DNA of 64,000 bases from Protostelium mycophagum (taxonomy: Eukaryota > Evosea > Variosea > Protosteliida > Protosteliaceae), in assembly GCA_002081555.1 (NCBI GenBank), contig KV921238.1, forward strand, positions 85,521 to 149,520, written 5' to 3'. The position numbers and the translations under genes were made by a program. The notes below the pieces were generated by a model. It ran no database searches. It saw only the letters and a program-made list of their open reading frames with translations, and was not told where the DNA came from. Positions 25,615-35,917 of the stretch are shown piece after piece (within the stretch, counting starts at the first letter, position 1; every line of letters starts with the position of its first letter).

Positions 25615-25720
25615 AGAGCCGGCACTCTTTCAATCTCCCGATTAATGAGATGTGTCATATGTGACTCTCACTACAACCTGGCGTTTAAAGATCGACGATG
25701 CATACAAGCTTGTATGTTTA

Positions 25721-26796
25721 TTACATCCCTTGTTTACTCTTATTTCGGTACTGTTCTTTCAGTTGATAGGTGCCTTTGTATGTCCCTGTTCTGATCTGGT
25801 CCGCGATTTGCAATAACACTTCCTTCAAATAAGTCTATAATGCGTCAGTATCTTTTTTATATTTCTCAGCCTATCTACATCAGTGTAGATAAAATGATCT
25901 TCAGTTCTCTGTCTTCAGTCTTTATATATATTAAAAAATAAAATAAAACCCACCACAGGCTGTTGGGTCTTGTCACCAAGAGATTTTATGTCCCAATAGT
26001 CTTGTTCTTGAAATAAATTGAACAAAAATCTCTCCAACTCCTGCTCGGGCATCCTCAGCCTCTTATCCTCTCTGGGCTTCTTTGTGTTTGGAATGTGCTT
26101 CACAGGATTCGGCTTTGTGTCGAGTGTCTTGATCTGTAGGAGGTCAGGCGCTTGTGGATGGGCACAATTTTTTTGTTTGTTGCAGCTCTGCCACAAATGA
26201 TGATCAGAGATGTTAATCTCTGAGAAAAGAAATAAACAATTGAGCACATGAAAAATCGTGCTCGTCTCTTTGCTTCCAGCATGTACACGAGAAATGCAGA
26301 TTTATCGATGATTTTTAATGAAAGAGAGTGCGCACCTGTCTCGTTTTGACTTCAGAGAGTTTTTTTCTGGTCTGAATCAGGGTTCTATACTCTGCAGAGT
26401 CTGATGAGGCTGGTTTCACATCACATTTATATTCGACAGTCCCTTCCATTGAGAGATGACCGTCTTCTGTCTCTGAAAAAATTTGCATCGGTGCGCCAGA
26501 GGGATTGTATAATAGTTGATAATCTCGAGGAATATTGTCATTCGCTGGAGCCAGTCTGATGGACATCTGAAATCTTGAGAATTACAAAATGTGAATGTTA
26601 CGAACCTGCGGCTTCTGTCCTTTTTCTTCTCTAATGGTAATGTCGCCTAATTCGGCGTTGGGTCCCATTTTATTCCATGAATCAGAAAGAAAACCAGGTA
26701 TCTTAACGAGCCACACTCTTCTTGCAGAGTTGTTAACGGATATCTCCTCGCCATCTGCTGATAGACCGTCGTTGGAATCCTCTGCTGCTCTCTTCA
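25721..26796 (-). CDS. GTF2F2: Transcription initiation factor TFIIF subunit beta (RAP30)
   Basis: This is the small subunit of TFIIF, which binds RNA polymerase II and helps it join the preinitiation complex. The start ATG at 26796 gives MKRAAEDSNDGLSADGEE, then ARRVWLVKIPGFLSDSW, the TFIIF beta N-terminal dimerisation domain. The second exon (IRLAPANDNIPRDYQLLYNP, SMEGTVEYKCDVKP) continues it. A third exon carries the linker and the beginning of the winged helix (MPEQELERFLFNLFQEQDYW). The last exon, TYLKEVLLQIADQIRTGTYK...YRNKSKQGM, is the end of the C-terminal winged helix. All landmark blocks are in order. The gene shares a very short divergent promoter with TMCO1. Confidence 0.9.
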
Positions 26797-26865
26797 TTTT
26801 GGGCAAAAAATTGTGATTTACCAAAAATCAAAATCAGATCGAATCACGATCGTCAGGATATCATC
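26797..26865. promoter_or_regulatory. 69-bp divergent promoter, GTF2F2 / TMCO1
   Basis: Only 69 bp separate the two start codons, so both 5' leaders and core promoters fit into, or overlap, this interval. It contains an AATCAGATCGAATCACGATCGT stretch with repeated GATCG, and no clear TATA box. Confidence 0.7.
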
Positions 26866-27606
26866 ATGGCGTTTTTGGACATCGTAACCATCTTTGCAAC
26901 TTCTCTGACCGGTGCTCTCATCGCTGAGCGTAAGTAAGGGGAGGTGACTATAACGTTAAGTTTGAGCAGTCATATCCTGGGTTTTGATCTATAGAACTGA
27001 GGGATACAAAAGATTGAAGGCCACCATAGATAAGGCTCAGTCGAAATGTAAGTTCATCTATTCTAAATTAATTAGACCACTCAAGACTTCAGTGGACAAG
27101 AAGAAGGAAGCTGGAGGAGAGGGAAAAAGTAAAGACAAAAAGAAGGAAAGATATGAGGAGATGATCAAGTCAACAAATCAGGACCTCTCATCTGTTCGTA
27201 TGAAGTCGACTTTCGCCATAGGTATGATCACAATCTCATTTTCTTCTATTATCAGTCTGTTAAAACACACAGGTATTGCCATGATCTCTCTCTTTGGTAT
27301 CCTTAACTCCATGTACGTCTTTAATAGCACATTTTATGTTTCTGATTTTGTCAGGTTTGAAGGTTCAGTCGTCGCACGCCTCCCTTTCGAGCCTTTCTCT
27401 TTACTTCGCACTCTATCACACAGAGGCATCTCTGGCACAGATTATTACGATTGTAAGTCTCTTCATCATGAAATGGGCGTAGAATGACTTTTGGAGGTTC
27501 CATGGTGTTCATTTACATCTTGTCCTCTCTGGCCATCAGAACAAATCTGCAGAAGATTCTTGGAACAACACCCCCACCAACCACCACCCCAGGTGCTCCG
27601 TTTTGA
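26866..27606 (+). CDS. TMCO1: TMCO1: ER calcium-load-activated channel / translocon-associated protein
   Basis: This gene encodes a conserved Oxa1-superfamily ER membrane protein involved in Ca2+ release and multipass protein insertion. Six exons give about 172 residues (human 188). The first exon is MAFLDIVTIFATSLTGALIAE, then LISWVLIYRTEGYKRLKA, a charged coiled coil (KLDKKKEAGGEGKSKDKKK), the signature STNQDLSSVRMKSTFAIG, RLPFEPFSLLRTLSHRG, and the last helix SMVFIYILSSLAIRTNLQKI with a Pro/Thr tail. The intron after AQSK was taken to end at ACTTCAG (about 27100), because this restores the family sequence SKLDKKKE. The nearer AG breaks the frame. Confidence 0.92.
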
Positions 27607-27958
27607 TTCAATGAAACAGATCCTGTACATGATGCACGATCCATTTTTTTTTTAATCATAGCGATCATCATTATTAATTCTCTTATCTTCTGTACACAAA
27701 GACAAGTTGTCGACATCTCAACGTGCATGTCTTTATTTGTGGTGACGTCATCTTGACAACTTCTGTTGGCCCGTTCCATGCCGTTTGACATTAGATATGA
27801 GCGAAATTTCCCGTATGGAAGGTATTTGTGAACCACAAAAGAACCAAATACCACTACGCCAACATGCCACAGGTTCACCGTATTTTTACTCTAATGGTGC
27901 TGATTCTAAAAGGTTCCGCACGACGTCAAAGTAAAACATCATCCTGGCGCGAATAAAG
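27607..27958. other. Intergenic spacer upstream of nitrate reductase
   Basis: This 352-bp spacer contains GGTGACGTCATCTTG near 27740, a TGACGTCA palindrome that may act in regulation. A non-coding 5' exon of the nitrate reductase could also lie here. Open frames on the minus strand are not supported. Confidence 0.4.
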
Positions 27959-30900
27959 ATGAGATTGAGAAGGAATCAAGCTCGAATTTCGCACAGAGAC
28001 CTGGCAACAGACATCACGCGAGTCACAGACGTGCTGGACACACCACTGATCCAGAAATCACCAGTGGTGACACAGACAATTCACAGTAAGAATGCAAATC
28101 TAGTGTCATCCTCTGAATCCTCCAGAAAAGAGAAGGGAAGGGCTCCAAAGCACCTCTTAACGGTCAGAGATGTCATGAAGTGGGTCCATCTCCTCCAAAT
28201 CGCCCTGACACCTATCACAGGAAACAGGAGGACTACATCTTAACCGACCCCAAGCACCATATCGACGCTCGCTATGTTTTAGATACCACTGAAGACTTTA
28301 TAAAATTCAAGCAGCCTTGGCCCATCAATGAAGAGAAGAAGAAGCAAGAAGAAGAGAAGAAAGGCAATGGTGAGGATGGACAACCTACATTGTCCTTGTC
28401 TCAATCATAATCACAGATGAAGGCAAAGATTCCAAAAAAGAAGCCGGGAAAAAGGAGGAAAAATCTGATGAAAAATCACAGAAAAAGCAGGAAAAATCTG
28501 ATGAAAAATCTTCCAAGGTTTGTAGTGGCTCTATGTGCACCAATGAATCTGGCAGTTGAACTCGTCTTGACGTGTTGTAGAGGGTGCTCTGCACCACAGC
28601 AAAAAATCCAGCTGGATTACTCTGTTGTTCTATTTATAGATACTGAAGGACGTCAGAGCGAAGACTCTAAGAAATCAAAGGACTCTGAAAAGTCTGAGGA
28701 CGATTCCGAGAAAAAGAGTGAAGAATCCAAAGAAGATTCAGATGACAAATCTGAAGATTCTGAGAAAAAGGACAGAAAATCCAAAGAAAAATCCGATGAA
28801 AAGTCAGAGAAAGCGACAAAGAAAGAGGGTCAACAGAGCGAGGAGAAGCCAAAAAGGGGCGGGAACGACTCCTCTAAAGATGACTCTAAAGCAAATGAGA
28901 ACGAGATGAGGAATGATCAAGATGATCAGAAGGCACATAGTGCCAGGGCAGGTGAATGAATCGCAGATCGCAGATTTCAGTGACGTGTTCAGGTGCGGAC
29001 GGGGGACAAGAGAAAGTCAAAGAGGATCCTGAGGCAAAATTGAGCCCTGATGACAAATTATTACTGCATGTGAGTCATAAAAAAGACATCTACAAGAAGA
29101 GTTTCATTGTAATAAGACCTGACCCCACTAGATCTTACGAGAGGAAGCGGAATTTCGCAGAAATTTACTTCCCAACCCCGGGTATGGTATGGTCAGCCCC
29201 CTCAAGCCTTTTGTTAATTTCCCCGACGCCATATTATTGGACGACCAATTCAGCCCCGACAACTGGATCCCCAGGAATGACAAGGCGAGTTGTAGATTGA
29301 CAAGTTTCATAACATGATGAGTGATGACGTCAACACTCAAGTGGCACAAAGTGCCACAGAAAACTGAGAAGCACTCACGATATCATGCTTGTACATATGA
29401 TGACGTCATCAGTTGGTGAGATCTACCGGGAAATTTCCGATGAACGCGGAGCCACCCCTGAAGGAATTATACGAGGGTGTATCACAGCTGGGTGGTATTG
29501 TCACACCCAACGATTTACATTATATAAGAAGCCACGGTGCCGTTCCCAGGGTAAATCTTCATTCCTCTCATCTACAACTCCATATGAGGAAAAATCGAGA
29601 TAGAAATATTGACATGTACAGCTTCAATGGGAGACCCACCAGCTCAAAGTCTTCTCCTCTGTGGACAACGAAAACCCCCTCCCCGCGGACAACACCCGCT
29701 TCATGAAATCTCCCCGAAATTTCACGATGGATGAGATCACCAAGGAATTTCGTTGGATTAATATCCCCGTTTTAATCGCTTGCGACGGAAACAGAAGAAA
29801 GGAGTTGAATCTCACAAAGCGCACCAAAGGTTAGTTCTCGTTGTAGATGACCGTGTTTTGATCTATTTTTAGGCTCAAATTTCGCCGCTGGAGTGGCGGC
29901 TTGTGCTTATTGGAAGGGCGCTTTAGTGCGTGACATCCTCTTGTCATGTGGTGTCACCCCTGATACTCCAAAGGAATTACTCGATGGGAAATCCAAATGG
30001 TACATACTTTCAAATTTCAAATTCGAATTTTGGCGGGAAATTTTCTCAACCAGATTCTGAGAATCACAGGTGGGTACATTTCCAAGGAGCAGATTCTCCA
30101 TCAGAAGGGCCTTACGCCACTTGTTTTCCCTTCGAGTACGTAATGGACCCCACCAATGACGTCATCATTGCCTTCGAGATGAACAACACACCCCTATTTC
30201 CTGATCATGGTTACCCCATAAGACTTGTAGCCCCCGGTATGGTGGGGGGAAGGCAGGTGCGTGACGTCATCATTACACTTCGTGTGAAGTCTGATCTGCG
30301 ACGATCTGTCATGATATCGCGACACTTTTGTGACGTATATGAAGGTGAAGTGGCTGGACAAGATGTGGATCAGCGATAAGGACAGTGACAATTACTATCA
30401 TATCTGGGATAACAGAGTGATGCCATCTTTTGTTACGGAAAAGGACGGCCCAATCGCTGAGGTGAGTACATCTATAACGACAATTTTGAAACATTAGCGG
30501 TGTAAATCACCTTTGAGATTCTATTTTAAAAAATTCTTCTCATTTGTGACCGGAGACTTTCCGCGGTTCTGCAGATCTCCGAGCTAAAAATAGAACAGGT
30601 CATGTACCACCACCCAGACACCCTTTGCATGGAGCAGAATCTAAACAGTATTATAATGAAGCCATACCCAGGAGAGATGGTTGATCTGGTGGAGGCCACT
30701 GTTCCTGGAGCATCTTATCGTATCGCCGGATACGCTTATGACGGTGGGGGTAATATGGTTCAGAAGGTGATCTACAACAGTATTTTTATTTTCCCGCCAA
30801 AAAGTTTCTGTCTTTGCTTTCTAGAAATTATTTCCCGCCAAAAAAGGTTGAGATTTGCAGGTTGAGGTCAGTTTAGACAGCGGAAAGACGTGGATTTACG

Positions 30901-33076
30901 CGACAAGACAAGCACCTGACAGGCCCATGAGGCACGGCAACAAATTTTGGGCCTGGTTCTTGTGGTATGTGGACGTGAAGCTGACAGAACTTGTCAACAG
31001 CAAGGAGATATGTGTCAGAGCTTGGAACACTTACAAGAATACCCAGCCCGAACACCCCGAATGGAATCTGGTGACGTCATCTTTCCCTCCAAAATTCGAA
31101 TCTGACCGTTGTAGACTGGCATGATGAACAACTGTTGGTACAGAGTCAAGACCGAAATCTCCGTTGTAGATGTGCCCATCCCGAAGCCAGAGAAGCCCAA
31201 ATTGGAGCAGCAGAAATTGGAAGAGAAATTCGAAAAGAAGAAAAAAGAAGAAAAATCCGAAAAAAAAGAAGGAAAATCTGAGAAGAAAGAAAAAAAATCT
31301 CAAGAAAAAGAAGAGAAATCCGAGAAAAAAGAAGGAAACTCACAAGAAAAAGAGGAAAAACCCGAAAAAAAAGAAGAAAAATCCGAAAAAAAGTCTGAGA
31401 CGATAAAGAAGGCGATGATTATATTCAGACATCCAGTAGAACCCGCAAACCAAGACGGCGGTTGGATGAAACCAAGCAGTGAGGTAAAGTTTCTCTTAGA
31501 ATTTTATATAAATGTATAAAATTCATAAATGTTCTGATCCACAATAGTGAAATTTTGGTGAAATTTTGATGAAATTTCAGGTGGTGATGGCCGAACAACT
31601 GCAGAAAGCTGGAGCGCCTGACAAACAGTTCACAAAAGAAGAGATAGAAGAGCACAACAAGGAGGACGACTGCTGGCTTGTGATAGATAATACGGTGTAT
31701 GACGTCACCAGTGTCTTGAAATGGCACCCGGGGGGTGTACACCCCATCATGGGACATGCGGGTGATTATCGCATTTGCTTCTAAATTTAGACTTTGAGTT
31801 GAAGTTCCGCAGGGAGAGTGCATTCTGAGACCACATCAGAGTACAGCAGCATTCACGATGCGTACGCAAATTCTAAATTGAAAGAGTGCGCAATCGGTGT
31901 AGTCACAGAGAAAGTGAAGGAGGTGAGATGTCTCAATTGTGATCGTTTGAAAATATTTTGTGGCGGGAAAAATTTCAAGTTTAAAAACTGACGCGTTGTA
32001 GATGATGAAAAAGCAGGCAGAAAGAGAAGAGAAGAAAAAGGCCAAAGAGATGCATTTGAACAAAGAAGAAGCGTTAAACCGTTACAAATGGATCGGTGTG
32101 AAGGTGCGCGTTGTAGATTCTCCAACCTCTCATCTACAATGACATCTACAACGAGTAAATAATAATTTCAGGTTGTGAAAAAAGAAAAACAGAGTGAAGA
32201 TACTACTCTCTACACTTTCGAGCTCCCAGAAGGTAAGAAACGACTAGGCCTCCCCGTCGGTAATCATGTGATGCTCGGCTTTCACTTTGCCGACAAGATG
32301 GTGTACAGAGCGTACACCCCCACCCGCCCAATACTCGAGGAGGAGGTCGGTTTTGGCGGGAAAATCTTTCTGACGGGTTGTAGAATGACGGAACTTTTGA
32401 TTTATTGGTGAAGACATATTTCCCTAGCGAAAAGGACCCCGGAGGCACCATCGGAAACGTCCTCGACGAAGTCAGAATCGGTGAAAAAGTGCGTAACTCG
32501 ACCGAAATTTCACCAAAATGTCCCGGAATTTTCGCTGTGATTTGTTATTGACCGGTACAAAAGGTGGACATCAGAGGACCCGCTGGAGAAATTGATTATT
32601 TGGGAGATGGCAAGTTCATGATAGAGGACGAACCTCATCAGTTTAAGAAGATAAACTTACTTGGAGGTGGGAGTGGTGTCACCCCTTTGTACCAAGTATG
32701 TCAATATGATATCATACTGTTTGATGACGTCATGTAGGTGATACACTACGCCCTCAACACCCCCTCTGACAAGGTGCAAATCCGATTTATTTATAGTAAC
32801 AAATCGGAGGGCGATATCTTGTGCAGAAAAGAACTGGAACAACTCGCCCAGAAATTTCCAGAAAGATTCCAGATGGTACACGTACTTTCCCAACCCTCAG
32901 AGGAGTGGGAGGGGGAGAAGGGTCACGTGGACGGAAAATTCATGGAAAAGTACTTCTTCCCCCCCTCAGAAGATTCCGCGACTTTTCTATGTGGACCACC
33001 GGGGCTCATCAAGGCCTGTACCAGTGCTCTTTATGACTGGGGTTTTAAGGAAGACAAGAATGTCTTTGGATTTTAA
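27959..33076 (+). CDS. Assimilatory nitrate reductase, NAD(P)H (Mo-pterin / cytochrome b5 / FAD)
   Basis: This enzyme reduces nitrate to nitrite with NAD(P)H in the cytosol. About 21 exons give about 1,220 residues, against roughly 900 in plants. A Lys/Glu/Ser-rich extension (28126-28951) comes first. The Mo-domain follows, with FPMNAEPPLKEL, LHYIRSHGAVPR, the Mo-ligand Cys in IACDGNRRKE, PDHGYPIRLVAPG, DSDNYYHIWDNRVMPS and GMMNNCWYRVKTE. A second Lys/Glu-rich linker (about 31200-31400) precedes cytochrome b5 (DDCWLVIDNTVYDVTS, heme His in HPGG and SIHDAYA). The FAD domain (YRAYTPTRP) and NAD(P)H domain (GGGSGVTPLYQ, FLCGPPG) close the protein at TAA 33074-33076. From 28126 on, checked exons (for example 29132-29284, 29413-29550, 30575-30766, 31115-31483, 32738-33076) keep the frame exactly. 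The first exon and start are tentative. The intron after 29284 uses GC-AG. Confidence 0.93.
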
Positions 33077-33334
33077 GATGTAATTATAAATGGAACACAA
33101 CTTGTCTTGTGTGAAACATTTGGTGTATAAAACCACCGTGATGATCACGTCAACCTTACTGCAACAGACTTGTAGGACTTTGGAGTTTTATAACATCCTG
33201 TGACCCACTGCAATATGCTGCAATCCTTATCGTGACTTGCGGTGCTTAACGTGCTCTGTGCGCTTGCGCTGAGGCTTTACGGCTCTTTGGAGAATTTGGA
33301 CCCAGAAGTAAAAGCAAAAGAAATTTCTTGGTCT
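33077..33334. other. Convergent spacer with one copy of a duplicated segment
   Basis: This 258-bp spacer lies between the ends of nitrate reductase (+) and the TPR gene (-). From about 33258 it contains sequence that recurs near 48300 (see the duplication entries). Confidence 0.6.
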
Positions 33335-33413
33335 TTACATTTTATATTGTGAAAAGATGTCTAACAGCTTCTGCACAAATTGTCTCGTAGCGATATTGTT
33401 GGAGTAACTCAAA
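33258..33413. repeat. Duplicated segment, source copy (TPR gene 3' end)
   Basis: About 155 bp covering the last exon and 3' flank of the TPR gene. It matches 48297-48460 in the same plus-strand orientation, with scattered substitutions and small indels. The shared core includes GAGGCTTTACGGCTCTTTGG and AAAGAAATTTCTT. Confidence 0.85.
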
Positions 33414-35835
33414 GCCTCCTGAGTCACCTGAAAATTCTCAGAAGATTCTACGGGGATGTAATTTACGTACCTTGATCGCCTGAATGAGATACTTTTTCTT
33501 GGAATCTTCGGCCAGGTGAACTTTGTTAAGAATTTCGGACAGGAGCCGTTTGAGTTCGTTCACGTTGGGATTCATTTTTCCCGCCACTTTTGGGAGGGGA
33601 GGGAGGGGGTGTACAGAGACACTCTGGTACGTCGACAGATAACAATCTGCCAATGTACACATCCACTGAGCCGCTTGAGGCGCGATCTACAATAGTTCAA
33701 TCCATTTGCAATTTTCCAATTAAAAAAGCTCATTTTCCGCTAATTTGTCTAAAAATAGATATTTTTTAATTTAAATTAATAATTTAAAAAATTTAAAAAT
33801 GAGGTATATTTTGATTATTTTATAAAATTGTTTGTTCACCTTCACGTCCGGAAATCTCGTGTAATTTTCGCGGAAATTCTCCAAATCAAGGATTGCGTCC
33901 TCATATTTTTTCAACTTGGAAAGTACGTGCCCCCTGGCACCGTATACAACGGGGTTATAGTTCTGTTCCGGGAATCAGAAACTTACCGGACATTTACCTC
34001 GTATTCATCGCGATATTTAACTTTTCAAGACCAACAAAAAATGTACTTTTACGCAAAATTGTAAATTGAGAAGTAATTTAATTTTTGTTTGCGCCAGCAC
34101 AAACACCTGCATACGGTATGTAAGCTGCGGCTCTGCCGCCTTTTCCGCCTTTGGGGCTCGGCGGCCGGGAAGTTCTTTCCGAGAAAAGTAACCCCCTCAC
34201 CCCCCGGTAAGTTGATCTCATATATCATGTCAATCTGATAGTCTGTCACTCACCTGCATATCTACAGATGCGTTCAGATCTACTATGGCACTGTCCAGAT
34301 CGCCCAATTCTGCCAAGCACAAGGCCCTCATCATCTTTGAATCTGCACCAAAGTCTTCTTTCTCTTGCAACTGTAACTTTCAGTGAATTTTCGGGTCACG
34401 TGATGTGGAGTATTTTTTTCTGAAAGTCTGACCTCCGTCCATGCCTTCAGAGCCTCTTGGAACTTTCCCTGAATTTTTTCAGAGAACTGCCGTAAATTTC
34501 TACAACTCTGCAGATTTGAAATCTTTTTCTGAGAAATTTCCATGAAATTTCACCATCTGAAATAGTACGGTGGCTACTCCCAACTTAGCCTCCGCCTCAT
34601 TTTCTGAGTCTCCCATGGTGATTAGCCTGTTGTAGATTTCCAAACATTTTTCCAAATTTCCTAAAAGAAATAAAGTCCGTCCAAGTCCAGCCAATCCAAG
34701 AGAGTTGGAATCATCAACGCTCAGCATCTTAAAATCTCAACGAAATTTCGTGACAATAACGAACCTGTTGGTAGTCTTTGGTGGCATCGTGTAATTTTCC
34801 CAATTTAATATTTAAATCTGCTCGTTTTCCCAGAGCCGGTAGAAACTTTTCACATTCAGTTTAAAATTCAAATTAATTTTCACAAGAGGCGAATACCTCG
34901 TTCCGTTGCGAAGCAACGACTCAAAACGTAGGTTCTAAGATGTAGATCCTTGCATGACATACACATGAAAGAATATTTAGACAAGAGAATCCTCACCATG
35001 GGGTCTGATGAGATGATGCTGTTGAGACATTCCATGGCCAACTTATCATTGTTGAGTTGAATGTGACATCCGGCCATGTTGACTTGATGCATGAGCTGCC
35101 ACGGTTCTAACTGCGATAGTGTTGTGTGTTTCAAGAGGGACTCCTTTTATCGTTTAAAATTCTTGAAATATTGATATTTTCTGATGAAAAATATATTTCA
35201 AAAGATTTCAAAATTAATTTTGCAATATTTAGATAAAAATTTAAATTTTAAATTTTTCGAAAAAGAATAATAAATGATGATTTCGAAAAAGATGATTGAT
35301 CATCACCTCCCATTTTCCAAGATTCTCTTTAGCGAAAGCGCGTTGACTCAAAGCTTGTGGGTTTGTGGGGTCTGAACGGAGTGCGCCTTCTGCTTCTGCC
35401 TATGAAGGTCAATCACTCGATATAGACGACCTCAACACTTACTATGGCTGCTTCCCAACTGCCTTGGGCTAAATACGCTGTTGTTCTCTCTAAATGTGTC
35501 GCGAGATCGCTTCCTGGTACGATCTGTTCACAAATATGATTTTGTGATCCAGCATGATATCAACTGTTCACCTCAGGATTGAATATTCTCATTCCAGTAA
35601 GCTTCTCATTTTCTGATTTAGATAATGCAAACGTTCTGGCAAGGACTTGTGGCCTTCTCAGGATGGGGAACCTGATCTGACACTTGGGAAGAGCAGGTCT
35701 GATGATTGTCGGGTTGAATCGAAGAGAAGCGATGGATCTCATCCCTGCAAATTGCATTTTTGAGAATGACAGAAAATTCTTGGTGTGGGTTGTAGAGCAG
35801 CAGGAAATACAAAGGCGATGAAGACTTCTCATCAT
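33335..35835 (-). CDS. TPR-repeat protein with basic N-terminal extension (possibly mitochondrial)
   Basis: A tetratricopeptide-repeat scaffold protein. The first exon (MMRSLHRLCISCCSTTHTKN...) is rich in Arg/Ser/Leu and poor in acids up to about residue 65, as in mitochondrial targeting sequences; the localisation is inferred. Later exons give TPR-like helices: AYLAQGSWEAAIAEAEGAL with SDPTNPQALSQRAFAKENLG; LMHQVNMAGCHIQLNNDKLA; LGLAGLGRTLFLLGNLEKCL; MMRALCLAELGDLDSAIVDL; VVYGARGHVLSKLKKYEDAI. The last exon reads VTQEALSYSNNIATRQFVQK and ends in IFSQYKM at TAA 33335-33337. I cannot name the ortholog. A decayed copy of the terminal exon lies near 48.4 kb. NUP88 follows 82 bp upstream on the same strand. 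Confidence 0.75.
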
Positions 35836-35917
35836 GTTTTGATTTCTTTAAAGCCTCTATAGTAATGTGACTCCGCCACAGTTATTGTCGCTTTAATTTG
35901 GTATTTTCCATGGGGTC

